Below are positions 15,058-23,754 of a DNA stretch of 30,552 bases, one piece after another. How positions within the stretch are numbered: position 1 is the stretch's first letter; each line of letters begins with the position of its first letter. Made by a program: the position numbers and the translations under genes. The notes under the pieces were generated by a model, which had not been told where the DNA came from, made no database searches, and saw only the letters and a list, made by a program, of their open reading frames with translations. The stretch is from positions 1 to 30,552 of the forward strand of contig JAJYQZ010000313.1 in NCBI GenBank assembly GCA_021794335.1, read 5' to 3'. The stretch comes from a bacterium. Lineage in GTDB: Bacteria; SZUA-79; Acidulodesulfobacterales; Acidulodesulfobacteraceae.

Positions 15058-15759
15058 ATGAAAATTAAGAAAAAATTTGCAATATCGCTCATTCTTATAC
15101 TTTCTATATTTATTGCATCGTCATCGCTCAGCGGATGCGCTACTTCTAGGGCAACGGCAGCGAGCGGAACGACGGGTGCGCTGTTTGGAGCCGGAACCGG
15201 TTTTGTAATCGGGGCACTGACCGGGGGGCCCATAGGGGCGATAATAGGTACGGCGGCAGGACTGTCCATAGGTTATGGGGTGGGCTATATTACCGGAAAG
15301 TACGTGGTTACCCGCGAAGGCGGAATTAGAGGTATATCTATGCTTAACAGGCCTTATAAACTTGCCGGCAATGAATTTATATACGACCCGCAAAGCAGTT
15401 TTAAAATTAATTTTAATAAAGTTAAAGGCGTTCTTATATCGAATTTAAAAATCTACACTGTTCCAAAATCGGTAAAGTCCGGCGGCATAATAAGCTTAAA
15501 TATGAAATACGACGTTCTGGGCTCCCCGGTTAATATTAAAAATTCTTCTATTCAGGAAACAAGAATACTCGAAGGATTAAACGGGAAGATTTTTTATACG
15601 CATACATCTGCTACTAATATCGGAGAAGAAGGCTTCTACAAAACGGCGCTCTCGGTAAAACTGCCTAAAAAAACGCCTAAAGTTTACATTTACGAAGCCA
15701 TAGTTAAAGTGAATAACGTGATTACGGCATTAAGTTCCAGGCTGATATTGGTAAAATAA
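15058..15759 (+). CDS. Glycine-zipper lipoprotein
   Basis: 233 residues. Signal peptide with lipobox LSGC (Cys27). Residues about 38-80 form a glycine zipper, GALFGAGTGFVIGALTGGPI and onward, as in the 17-kDa/SlyB-type outer-membrane lipoproteins. The remaining 140 residues are beta-rich and soluble (GGIISLNMKYDVL..., IYEAIVKVNNVITALSSRLILVK), longer than in SlyB. The start at 15058 follows AAAAAGGAG. It converges with plsY; only five bases separate the two stop codons and no terminator is visible. Function: envelope structure, unassigned. Confidence 0.8.
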   Translation: MKIKKKFAISLILILSIFIASSSLSGCATSRATAASGTTGALFGAGTGFVIGALTGGPIGAIIGTAAGLSIGYGVGYITGKYVVTREGGIRGISMLNRPYKLAGNEFIYDPQSSFKINFNKVKGVLISNLKIYTVPKSVKSGGIISLNMKYDVLGSPVNIKNSSIQETRILEGLNGKIFYTHTSATNIGEEGFYKTALSVKLPKKTPKVYIYEAIVKVNNVITALSSRLILVK

Positions 15760-15764
15760 TCAGG

Positions 15765-16385
15765 TTATTTTTTAATCCGGTTTTCGGTGCCGTTTACGAG
15801 CCTTTTTATATTAGGGTAATGTTTATATATTATCAATGCCGCGATAAAAATAGAAGCGACAAATATATAAATATTTTTTAGGGTATAGAATATTAAAAAA
15901 GGCATAAAAAATGCGCTTACTGTAGAGGCTAGGGAAACGTATTTAGAAGAAAATAATATTGCAAGAAATATTAAAAAAGCTATTAAAACGGCTTCGGGGG
16001 AAACGGCTAAGAAAACTCCGAGTCCGGTAGCGACTCCCTTGCCGCCTTTAAATTTTATAAATATAGAGAAACAATGTCCTGCAACCGGCGCTATGATTAT
16101 TAAAGACAGAAAAATTAAATCCTTTACGGACATAAACTGTAAAGCGTATCCATTCTGCCTGAACGAATCTATGGCTAAAAATACCGGTAAAAATCCTTTA
16201 CCGGCGTCTATGAGCAAGGTAATTAATCCGAATTTCTTTCCTATTACTCTTGAAACGTTGGTAGCTCCTAAGTTGCCGCTTCCTTTTTTAGTGAGGTCCG
16301 GAACGCCTTTTAATTTCGCAATTATTGCGGAAGTCGGAAAACTTCCTATCAAATAAGCCCCGAATATAAAAAATATTTCATACAT
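15765..16385 (-). CDS. plsY: Acyl-phosphate:glycerol-3-phosphate acyltransferase PlsY
   Basis: 206 residues with five to six membrane segments. The three PlsY motifs are visible: GSFPTSAIIAKLKG near the start, KKGSGNLGATNVSRV (the GSGNxGATN motif) and GHCFSIFIKFKGGKGVATGL. It transfers an acyl group from acyl phosphate to glycerol-3-phosphate at the inner membrane, the first step of phospholipid synthesis. It starts two bases after the end of the upstream regulator gene, so the two are translated from one message. Confidence 0.96.
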   Translation of the reverse strand: MYEIFFIFGAYLIGSFPTSAIIAKLKGVPDLTKKGSGNLGATNVSRVIGKKFGLITLLIDAGKGFLPVFLAIDSFRQNGYALQFMSVKDLIFLSLIIIAPVAGHCFSIFIKFKGGKGVATGLGVFLAVSPEAVLIAFLIFLAILFSSKYVSLASTVSAFFMPFLIFYTLKNIYIFVASIFIAALIIYKHYPNIKRLVNGTENRIKK

Positions 16386-16386
16386 T

Positions 16387-17448
16387 TTAAACTATTTTTT
16401 CCCCGCAATACGGGCAAAATTTAAGTCCCGGCATTAATGGAATTTCCATACCGCATTTTTTATTCTGGCATATTTTGTTTGTTTCGATGCCGTTTAATTT
16501 ATTGTTAACGGCGTTGCTTAAATTATCCACAAACTTTTCGAATTTTTTATCATCGTTTTTTTTAAAATTTTTCGTTATTTCATCGATTAAAACGGTGTCG
16601 ACTGCGAGCCTTTTTTCAAGGCTTTTTCTGTTTATATAAAAATATACCTTAAATTTATTTATTTCTTTTCTGGTAACTATATCTTCATCGATAAATTTTT
16701 TAAAACTCTGGCTGATGATTGACGGTGCAAGACCTGTTTCTTCTTTGACCTTTTTGGTGGTTATAGGTTTTTTCTCGTTGTTGATATAATATTTTATTAT
16801 CATTGCGTATACCATAAATTCAGACGGGCCCATTAATTTTATCTGAAAGTTTGTTATAAGATATCTGCTTGTCCATAAGGCAAGTGCAATGTAATAAAAT
16901 TTATTGTAATTATCAGATTTAAGCAGGAAACTATCAAGGTTTTTTTCCTGAACGTCGGTTATTATTTTATTGCCTTTCAATAACTTGATAACGCCGCCGA
17001 TGAGATTATTGATAACGGGAGTGTCGGAATCGGTAAAATTGCAAAATTGTAACGCGGCTATATTTATTTCGTTAAATTTTTTAAGCTCGGCGTAAGGAAG
17101 AATGTAGTTGGTTTTTCTTTTGTCTTCGTTTAACGTAGATTTTTTAATCAGTTTTTCGTCCTGAAGCTTTTTAAGAACGGTTGCAAGATGAGGCGTCGAA
17201 ACATATAAACGGTTTAATTCTTTATATGAAACCGTTATGCCGTTTTTCTCGAATTCTTTCTTCTCTTTTTCCGACGAATGGGTATATTTGTATGCAAAGT
17301 ATGCGAAAATTGTAAATTCGATATCGGTTAAGTATGCGACGTTTTTATATCCGCTCGGTATATTTATAATGGTATCTTTTATTAATTTTTCCCTGCTTAA
17401 GAAAAAAAGGGAGAAAAGAATATAGAGTTTTGCTTGTAATGTTTTCAT
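16387..17448 (-). CDS. Predicted regulator with two winged-helix segments and a C-terminal zinc ribbon
   Basis: 353 residues. A MarR-like winged-helix segment lies at about 45-115 (VSTPHLATVLKKLQDEKLIKK), and a second HTH at about 230-275 (EETGLAPSIISQSFKKFIDE). The C-terminus carries four cysteines in the zinc-ribbon pattern: Cys327 and Cys332 (CQNKKC), Cys345 and Cys348 (CPYC). The protein is lysine-rich and has no membrane segment. I do not recognise a named family. It is translationally coupled to plsY and divergent from the radical SAM gene, with 183 bases between. It may regulate either. Duplicate HTHs in one chain suggest a pseudo-dimeric DNA binder. Confidence 0.7.
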   Translation of the reverse strand: MKTLQAKLYILFSLFFLSREKLIKDTIINIPSGYKNVAYLTDIEFTIFAYFAYKYTHSSEKEKKEFEKNGITVSYKELNRLYVSTPHLATVLKKLQDEKLIKKSTLNEDKRKTNYILPYAELKKFNEINIAALQFCNFTDSDTPVINNLIGGVIKLLKGNKIITDVQEKNLDSFLLKSDNYNKFYYIALALWTSRYLITNFQIKLMGPSEFMVYAMIIKYYINNEKKPITTKKVKEETGLAPSIISQSFKKFIDEDIVTRKEINKFKVYFYINRKSLEKRLAVDTVLIDEITKNFKKNDDKKFEKFVDNLSNAVNNKLNGIETNKICQNKKCGMEIPLMPGLKFCPYCGEKIV

Positions 17449-17631
17449 TTTTTAACTCCTATATTTACTATTAATATCATTAATGTTATAAAAATAAAAA
17501 ATATATAAATCTATTTTGCCTAATTTAGAACTTCATATATTTTTTACTATTATAATATTTTCTTTTATTAATGTAAAGAAAAAATATAAAGAAAAATTGA
17601 ATTTTTTTTTAATATATAATAAAATAAACAA

Positions 17632-18939
17632 ATGAACAGAAATAAGGGCTGTATAGCCGAACTGGATTATTTTATAGAAAAATACGGCGTTTCGCTGAAC
17701 AGCGAAGCAATAATAAAAGAAGATATTTTGCGGCAGGGAATTGCTTTCGAAGAAGTTTCGCACGAAGAAAATTTTTCGGGTAAATCCTATTTTATTTTTT
17801 CATTCAATGTCGATAACGACGGCGATGTAATCAATAAAAAATATCCGGAAGAAATATCTGTCGAAAACGGACCCTATAATCTGCAACGAACTATTATTTC
17901 GGTCAGGATTAATAAAACTTCCCCTTATATAGTTAAATACGAACCGGAAGACGGCGGCTATAAACTTTATCTCGAAGACGGCTATATGGGGGATGTTTCT
18001 TTTTCTCCCGAAAAGTCTTATATGCTAAAAAAAACCGAGTCGGGAAAGTCGGTAAGGGACGTCGCTCCGACTATAGAATGGGGCTATCTAATATATCTTG
18101 CCGTATTCAGGATGTGCCAGTATTTTGAAAATCATACCGAGTGTGCATTCTGCGATATGAACTCAAATTACTTAAATCAAAAAAAAGCAAATAAAAATTA
18201 TTCCGCGGTTAAATCGGTCGAGGACATTATAAACGCCCTGTCCGTAATCGAATCTTCCGAAGATTCTTCTGCTGGAGCATATACTTTAACGGGCGGGAGC
18301 ATTATAGACGAGGTCAAATTTAAAGGCGATACGGAAATAGATTTTTACGTTAGATTTCTTGAAGCTATAGAAGAAAGGTTCAAAGGTAGATGGCTCAGCA
18401 AAGTCGTCGTACAGGCGCATACGCAAAAAAATTTAATGAGGCTTAAATCCGCCGGCGCTTATATTTACCATACTAATTTCGAGGTATGGGATAAAAATCT
18501 TTTTGAAAAAATTTGTCCGGGTAAATCTAAATTTATCGGAAGAGACGAATGGATTAAAAGAATCGTCGACGCAGTTGAGGTTTTCGGAGAATACAAGGTT
18601 ATTCCGAACTTCGTCGGCGGCGTAGAGCTTTCAAAGCCTTTCGGGTTCGAAAGTATAGACGAAGCGGTAAATTCAACCGCCGAAGGGCTTGAATTTTTCA
18701 TGTCGCAAGGGGTTATCCCGAGGTATACTACATGGTGTCCCGAAAAAACCAGCAAGCTTGGAAAATTGGGCAATTCATCCGCTCCGCTGGAATATTACGT
18801 TAAACTTCTTCTTAAATGGCATGAACTGCATTATAAATATAATCTTCCGGTTCCGGAAGGCTATGGTTCGGCTGGACCCGGTAAAGCAGAGTTTTCGGTC
18901 AGCGCATTTATGGATGCTTTTAAGGTTGAAACGTTGTAA
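17632..18939 (+). CDS. Radical SAM-like protein with an atypical CX8CX2C cluster motif
   Basis: 435 residues. The likely cluster motif is MCQYFENHTECAFCDM (Cys162, Cys171, Cys174): spacing CX8CX2C instead of the usual CX3CX2C. Downstream TLTGGSII is a GGE-like SAM-binding strand, and the barrel pattern continues (VVVQAHTQ, IYHTNFEVW, VIPNFVGGVEL). A 150-residue N-terminal domain without cluster motif precedes the barrel. The unusual spacing occurs in a few radical SAM families of unknown product. The next gene, 87 bases downstream, is the Fe-S carrier Mrp, consistent with cluster supply. Product unknown; relation to sulfur metabolism is only a guess. Confidence 0.8.
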   Translation: MNRNKGCIAELDYFIEKYGVSLNSEAIIKEDILRQGIAFEEVSHEENFSGKSYFIFSFNVDNDGDVINKKYPEEISVENGPYNLQRTIISVRINKTSPYIVKYEPEDGGYKLYLEDGYMGDVSFSPEKSYMLKKTESGKSVRDVAPTIEWGYLIYLAVFRMCQYFENHTECAFCDMNSNYLNQKKANKNYSAVKSVEDIINALSVIESSEDSSAGAYTLTGGSIIDEVKFKGDTEIDFYVRFLEAIEERFKGRWLSKVVVQAHTQKNLMRLKSAGAYIYHTNFEVWDKNLFEKICPGKSKFIGRDEWIKRIVDAVEVFGEYKVIPNFVGGVELSKPFGFESIDEAVNSTAEGLEFFMSQGVIPRYTTWCPEKTSKLGKLGNSSAPLEYYVKLLLKWHELHYKYNLPVPEGYGSAGPGKAEFSVSAFMDAFKVETL

Positions 18940-18951
18940 AATTTATGTTAA

Positions 18952-18977
18952 TATATAAATATATGTATATTTATATA
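18952..18977. repeat. Perfect AT-only inverted repeat upstream of the Mrp gene
   Basis: TATATAAATATA (18952-18963) and its reverse complement TATATTTATATA (18966-18977) with a two-base spacer, between the radical SAM gene and the Mrp gene. It may be a regulatory site or promoter region; being pure A/T it could also arise by chance. Confidence 0.4.
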
Positions 18978-19026
18978 CAAAACTATTACATAACTAAAAT
19001 TTAACTAAAATTAAAGAGGGGTTTTT

Positions 19027-20004
19027 ATGAATAAAGAAAACAACGAAAATGAAATGAACGGAAATAAAGATTATTACGAAGAAGGTGCAGATTCGTGCGG
19101 TTGCGGCAGCGGGGAGGAAGAGGATTCCTGCGGATGCGGGAGCGAGAGTGAAGAAGAAGGTTCTTCCTGTGGATGTGGCGGGGGCGAAGGACACGGGCAC
19201 GGAAGCAAGAACCCGTTTGACGAACAAACGCCGATAAGCGGAGTAAAAAACATCATAGCGGTCGCAAGCGGAAAAGGCGGAGTAGGAAAATCTACGTTCA
19301 GCGTCAACCTTGCTATTACGCTTGCAAATCAAGGAAAAAAAGTAGGGTTGTTAGACGCCGACCTTTACGGTCCCAGCGTTCCCACTATGATGGGAATAAA
19401 TAAAAGACCAGACCTAACGTCTAGTAATAAAATCGTCCCCCTTGAGAAATTCGGGATAAAACTTATGTCGTTAGGATTTTTAATTCCGGAAGATGCTCCC
19501 GCTATATGGAGAGGGCCGGTGGTAATGCAGGTCATAACCCAGTTCTTAAAAGACGTCGAATGGGGCGAAATAGATTTTCTGGTAGTCGATCTTCCTCCGG
19601 GAACCGGCGATATTCAGCTTACGCTGGTGCAGACGGTTCCTATAAATTTTGCCGTAGTCGTTTCGACCCCGCAGGATATTTCGCTTATAGACGCGAAGAA
19701 AGCCCTTGCGATGTTCGATAAAGTGAACGTGCCTGTTTTTGGAATTGTCGAAAATATGAGTTATTTCATTTGCCCGCATTGCAATAAGCGTTCCGATATA
19801 TTTAAACATGGAGGAGCTAAAGCGGCCGCCGAAAAATTAGGCGTGAATTTTCTAGGGGAAATACCGATAGTCGAAGATATTTGCGAACTTTCGGACAAAG
19901 GCGAGCCTATAATGACCAAAGACATACACCCCGAGGTAAAATCGGTATTTAATAAAATATCGGATTCCCTGATTTTAAGGTCTGAGCAGAAGGTCGGGGC
20001 ATAA
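19027..20004 (+). CDS. mrp: Mrp/ApbC-type Fe-S cluster carrier ATPase with a cysteine-rich N-terminus
   Basis: 325 residues. The deviant Walker A GKGGVGKST (82-90), LLDADLYGPS, VVDLPPGTGD and the C-terminal CPHC (cluster-bridging cysteines at the dimer interface) define the Mrp/NBP35 family. The first 60 residues are unusual: three DSCGCG/SSCGCG blocks (cysteine pairs at 24/26, 35/37, 48/50) in an acidic Glu-rich stretch, then HGHG. Eukaryotic Nbp35 has an N-terminal four-cysteine cluster site; here six cysteines in CxC pairs could bind clusters or metals. The gene follows the radical SAM gene and precedes thioredoxin by 67 bases. Start at 19027 with GAGGGG. Confidence 0.92.
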   Translation: MNKENNENEMNGNKDYYEEGADSCGCGSGEEEDSCGCGSESEEEGSSCGCGGGEGHGHGSKNPFDEQTPISGVKNIIAVASGKGGVGKSTFSVNLAITLANQGKKVGLLDADLYGPSVPTMMGINKRPDLTSSNKIVPLEKFGIKLMSLGFLIPEDAPAIWRGPVVMQVITQFLKDVEWGEIDFLVVDLPPGTGDIQLTLVQTVPINFAVVVSTPQDISLIDAKKALAMFDKVNVPVFGIVENMSYFICPHCNKRSDIFKHGGAKAAAEKLGVNFLGEIPIVEDICELSDKGEPIMTKDIHPEVKSVFNKISDSLILRSEQKVGA

Positions 20005-20071
20005 AAAAATATTAGAAACAATGATGTAAGCATAAAAAAATTATTAAATCTTATTAAGGAGGATTTACTAA

Positions 20072-20407
20072 ATGTCTTCAGAAAAAGTTTTAGCGTTTAC
20101 TGATTCAAATTTCGATGCCGAGGTTTTAAAATCGGATAAGCCTGTGATTGTTGATTTTTGGGCTGTTTGGTGCGCTCCTTGCAGGGCGGTTGCTCCTGTA
20201 ATCGATGAAATCGCATCGGATTACGACGGAAAAATTAAAGTAGGCAAGGTCAATGTTGACGAAAATCAAGTTATTCCGGGTAAATACGGAATAAGGGGAA
20301 TACCTACGGTTATTCTCTTCAATAAAGGGCAGGTCGCAGACCAGATAGTAGGAGCGGCTCCGAAAGGCTCTTTCAAACAGATGATTGACAAAGTCTTAGG
20401 AAATTAA
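20072..20407 (+). CDS. trxA: Thioredoxin
   Basis: 111 residues, the normal thioredoxin length, cytoplasmic. Active site WCAPC (Cys34, Cys37), with alanine where E. coli has glycine. The cis-proline loop GIRGIPT and conserved GAAPK near the C-terminus complete the fold. It reduces disulfides and could also resolve persulfides on TusA or DsrE-type proteins, though no linkage is shown. It begins after AAGGAGG and is closed by a bidirectional hairpin. Confidence 0.95.
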   Translation: MSSEKVLAFTDSNFDAEVLKSDKPVIVDFWAVWCAPCRAVAPVIDEIASDYDGKIKVGKVNVDENQVIPGKYGIRGIPTVILFNKGQVADQIVGAAPKGSFKQMIDKVLGN

Positions 20408-20442
20408 TAAAAATAAAAAAAATCACCGTTAGAGACTATTAT

Positions 20443-20503
20443 AAAAATAAAGGTGTCTGATTAATTTATTAAAAATAAATAAGAATCAGACACCTTTATT
20501 TTT
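20443..20503. terminator. Bidirectional terminator between trxA and the CNNM genes
   Basis: A perfect 20-bp inverted repeat (20443-20462 with 20484-20503) with a 21-base loop; the arms start with A-rich and end with T-rich tracts, so the hairpin reads as a terminator on both strands. It lies between the convergent trxA and the CNNM/CorC gene. Confidence 0.9.
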
Positions 20504-20511
20504 TTTATTGG

Positions 20512-21756
20512 TTAAAAGCTTATAACTACTTCTTTTATCGATTTGTTCGTTGATTTGGATACGGTAAAGTTTATATTATCTATAGTAAATTTTTCGCCCG
20601 GAACCGGTATGCGCCCAAGCCTGTCCATTATTAATCCGGATATGGTCTCATAATCCGCTTCGGGGTTATTTATTATGCCTACGTTAAAGAGTTCGGACAG
20701 TTCGTCTAAAGTTAATTTTGCGTTTATTAAATAAGTATTTTTTCCTATTTTTTTATACATTGCTTCTTCTTCGTCGGTTTCGTCCCTGATTTCGCCGACT
20801 ATTTCTTCAAGTATATCTTCAAATGTGATTATTCCCGATGCTCCGCCGTATTCATCTACTACCACTACCATCTGCTGGCGGCTTTTTTGCATTTTTAGCA
20901 TTATGTTGGATATTTTTAATGTTTCAGGTATAAATAATACCGGCCTTGAGATTTCGCCTACTAATTTATTTGCGTTTTCAGCGTTATATATATCGAAGGC
21001 AAAAACTATTCCGGATATATTGTCTATTCTGTCTTTATAAACCGGTATTCTCGAATAATTAGTTTCCGAGAAAATCTGCCTCGCTATATTTACATCGTCG
21101 TTTTCGTTTAGCGCTATTACGCTTATAAGAGGAATCATAATATCTTTGGATGTTTTTTTACCGAATTCAAATATTCTCTTTATTATTTTTTTATCGTATT
21201 CTTTAAATTCTTCGATATTTCCGCTTATTGTCAGAACTTTAATGAGTTCGTCTTTAGTTAAAAAAACATTCTTAGACTTGCTTTTAAAAAGTAAGTTTAA
21301 AAATTTAGACAGAATTATAAAAATTATATTTACCGGAAAAAATATGACGGAAAAAAAAGTTATAAGGGGAATACTTTTAAGCATAAGAGAGTTTGCATGG
21401 CGCCTATATAACATTTTGGGAATTATTTCACCGAAAACCACCATAATTGGGGTAAGAATAATTGCTACTATAAAAGGAGTATATGATTTTGCATATTCAT
21501 ATATAATGGCAGTTGCAAGAATAGTAGCCGAAGTGTAAGCTATATTATTTCCTATAAGCGACGTAGAAAAAGTGCTTTCCGGTTTTTTAGTCATTAAGAG
21601 CAAAAACTTGGCAAGTTTATTCCCCTTAGACTCTTTATGCTTTATTTTAATCTTATCGTAACTTATAATGCCTATTTCCGAACCGGCGAAAAATCCTTCA
21701 AAAAATATAGCCGCAATTATTACGGCTATATAAATATATATATTATTGTGCGTCAT
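20512..21756 (-). CDS. CNNM/CorC-type membrane protein with CBS pair and C-terminal domain
   Basis: 414 residues. Four hydrophobic segments form the N-terminal DUF21/CNNM domain (about 5-150), ending in GEIIPKMLYRR. Two CBS repeats follow (about 205-325: IMIPLISVIAL, SRIPVYKDRIDNISGIVFAFD, MVVVVDEYGGASGIITFEDILEEIVGEI), and the CorC_HlyC domain (about 335-414) closes the chain. The family is implicated in magnesium and divalent-cation transport; 'haemolysin' names are historical. Its start overlaps the end of the next paralogue by 14 bases, so they are coupled. Confidence 0.9.
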   Translation of the reverse strand: MTHNNIYIYIAVIIAAIFFEGFFAGSEIGIISYDKIKIKHKESKGNKLAKFLLLMTKKPESTFSTSLIGNNIAYTSATILATAIIYEYAKSYTPFIVAIILTPIMVVFGEIIPKMLYRRHANSLMLKSIPLITFFSVIFFPVNIIFIILSKFLNLLFKSKSKNVFLTKDELIKVLTISGNIEEFKEYDKKIIKRIFEFGKKTSKDIMIPLISVIALNENDDVNIARQIFSETNYSRIPVYKDRIDNISGIVFAFDIYNAENANKLVGEISRPVLFIPETLKISNIMLKMQKSRQQMVVVVDEYGGASGIITFEDILEEIVGEIRDETDEEEAMYKKIGKNTYLINAKLTLDELSELFNVGIINNPEADYETISGLIMDRLGRIPVPGEKFTIDNINFTVSKSTNKSIKEVVISF

Positions 21757-22714
21757 ATTCGTCCTCTATCTCTCCGAAAATTTCTTCCAGCAGGTCCTCC
21801 ATAGTTATAATGCCTGCCATTTTCCCGTATTCGTTGACTACCACAGCGATATGAATTTTTTTCTTTTGCAGTTCTCTGAAAAGCTCCAGCGCGTTTTTTG
21901 AACCTGGTATAAAATATGGTTTTATAAGGAAAGAATTAAGAGTCCTTTTTTCTTCCCCTTTATTATAAACTTTGGATAAAATATTCTTCGCAAGAATTAT
22001 TCCTATTATATTGTCTTTATCTCTGAAATATATAGGAACCCGGGAGAAATGATACGATTCTATTAGTCCTACGGCGGAAGAAACGGGAGTGTTTACATCC
22101 AATTCAAATACGTCATCCTTTTTTGTCATAATGCCGGCGGCTTTTAAATATGAAAGTTTTAAAAAATTTTTTATAAATTCGTATTCTTTTTCTTTTATCT
22201 CCCCTTCATTTTTGCCTATTTCGATAATAGTTCTTAATTCTTCGTTCGATATAGACTCCTCCTTTTTTAACTGGAGACGTTTTCCGCTTAGCCCAGTTTT
22301 TTCTATCAATAATCCTGCAAAATATACCGGATGGAAAAATATATCAGAAATAATTAAAGATAATTCTATAGGTTTCTTAAGAGCTATTATTTTCGGAATT
22401 ATTTCCGCAAGTATTATAAGGATAAGCGAAATAGATATAATGGAATAAATAACCGGCGTATGTTTAAAATATCTATTTAAGATTATCGACCCTATACTTG
22501 CCGTTATAACGTTTGCCGTCATATTTCCTATTAAAATTATTACAAGAAATACCGACGAATTTCTTATTAAAAAAATCACCCTGCTTTTTTTTCTCATATT
22601 TAGATCGTCAATATCTGTCTGAGTAAGAGAAAATATCGAAGATTCAGAAATAGAAAAAACAGAGGAAATTATAAGAAATAAAATAAACAGAAAAAATGAA
22701 ATGATGCTGTACAT
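21743..22714 (-). CDS. Second CNNM/CBS protein, without the CorC_HlyC domain
   Basis: 323 residues. DUF21/CNNM membrane domain (about 1-140, with LAEIIPKIIALKKP) and a CBS pair (about 185-318, with SRVPIYFRDKDNIIGIILAK and VVNEYGKMAGIITMEDLLEEIFGEI). The C-terminal CorC_HlyC domain of its neighbour is absent; the chain stops shortly after the second CBS (EDEYDAQ). The pair could form a heterodimer in which only one partner has the cytosolic end domain. It starts five bases after the end of thiL. Confidence 0.88.
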   Translation of the reverse strand: MYSIISFFLFILFLIISSVFSISESSIFSLTQTDIDDLNMRKKSRVIFLIRNSSVFLVIILIGNMTANVITASIGSIILNRYFKHTPVIYSIISISLILIILAEIIPKIIALKKPIELSLIISDIFFHPVYFAGLLIEKTGLSGKRLQLKKEESISNEELRTIIEIGKNEGEIKEKEYEFIKNFLKLSYLKAAGIMTKKDDVFELDVNTPVSSAVGLIESYHFSRVPIYFRDKDNIIGIILAKNILSKVYNKGEEKRTLNSFLIKPYFIPGSKNALELFRELQKKKIHIAVVVNEYGKMAGIITMEDLLEEIFGEIEDEYDAQ

Positions 22715-22719
22715 ATAGT

Positions 22720-23754
22720 TTATAAATGTTTATAAGTAAAATCCTGAGGGATGTAGGGGTCGCCGTTCTTTAAAAAAATTACGCATGCGGGCTTATCGTT
22801 TATATATCCGATTTTATTTATTTTAACCCCGGAGGTTTTTGACAGTGCCAGCAGTTCTTTTTCTTTATTTTTTTTCGATGTCCATAAAAGCTCGTAATCT
22901 TCCCCGAATGAGACAGCTTTATCGATATAATCCTCGATATTTAAAATCGTGCAGATATATTTCAATTCCTCATTTAACGGAATCTCGTCTAAATATATCT
23001 CGCATCCGCACCCGTAGCCGATTACGTTAAAAATATCTTTAACGAGTCCGTCGCTTATATCCGTTAATGAACAAGCAAGTTTTTTTTCCGATAATTTTCT
23101 GCCTAAATTTATCCTCGGTTCCGGAAGTTTATGTTTGTTTATGAAATTTTCTATGAGTTTTTTATCCTCCAGACCGAGATTTGGATAGTTTTTAAATATA
23201 TAATCTTTATTGGAGTTAAGATAAAACGCCATCCACGAATTTCCGAGTTCTCCGGAAACATATATTTGCTCGCCTTTTTTGGAGCTGAATCGCCTGACGA
23301 CGTGTTTGTCTTTATAGTCGCCTATTATGGTAGCGGATATCGAAAATTCGGAAGATTTTGATATATTTCCGCCTATAAGCGATACCCTGTATTTTTTTGC
23401 AGTGTCTATAATACCTCGTAATGTTTGTTTGATATCGGCTTCATTTACATATGCAGGCATAAAAAGGGACAAAACAAACAACCTCGGAATTCCGCCCATA
23501 GCGGCAATATCGCTTAAATTTACAAGTAAAGTTTTTTCCCCTATTTCATAAAAATTATATAAATCAAAATTGAAATGGACGTTTTCGGTTATACTGTCTG
23601 AACTCACTAGCATAACGTTTTTATCTTGTATGATAGCGCAATCGTCCCCGATTGATTTAATAATTAACGACTTATTAAAACTTTGAGTTTCCGAACTTAA
23701 TAGTTCTATCTCTTTTATCAGCCGCGTTTCACTTAACTTTTCTTTTTTTAGCAC
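22720..23754 (-). CDS. thiL: Thiamine-monophosphate kinase ThiL
   Basis: 344 residues. Family motifs: [32 protein letters not shown] (Mg-ATP-binding loop), LIGGNISKS, and [13 protein letters not shown]. It phosphorylates thiamine monophosphate to the coenzyme thiamine diphosphate in the cytoplasm. Its start lies inside the last codons of lon (26-base overlap), so translation is coupled. No other thiamine gene is in the window. Confidence 0.95.
   Translation of the reverse strand: MLKKEKLSETRLIKEIELLSSETQSFNKSLIIKSIGDDCAIIQDKNVMLVSSDSITENVHFNFDLYNFYEIGEKTLLVNLSDIAAMGGIPRLFVLSLFMPAYVNEADIKQTLRGIIDTAKKYRVSLIGGNISKSSEFSISATIIGDYKDKHVVRRFSSKKGEQIYVSGELGNSWMAFYLNSNKDYIFKNYPNLGLEDKKLIENFINKHKLPEPRINLGRKLSEKKLACSLTDISDGLVKDIFNVIGYGCGCEIYLDEIPLNEELKYICTILNIEDYIDKAVSFGEDYELLWTSKKNKEKELLALSKTSGVKINKIGYINDKPACVIFLKNGDPYIPQDFTYKHL

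Noticed and set aside
14925..15269. Pro/Ala-rich open frame on the - strand
   Set aside because: Shadow of the glycine-zipper lipoprotein and the PilZ gene; no start signals.
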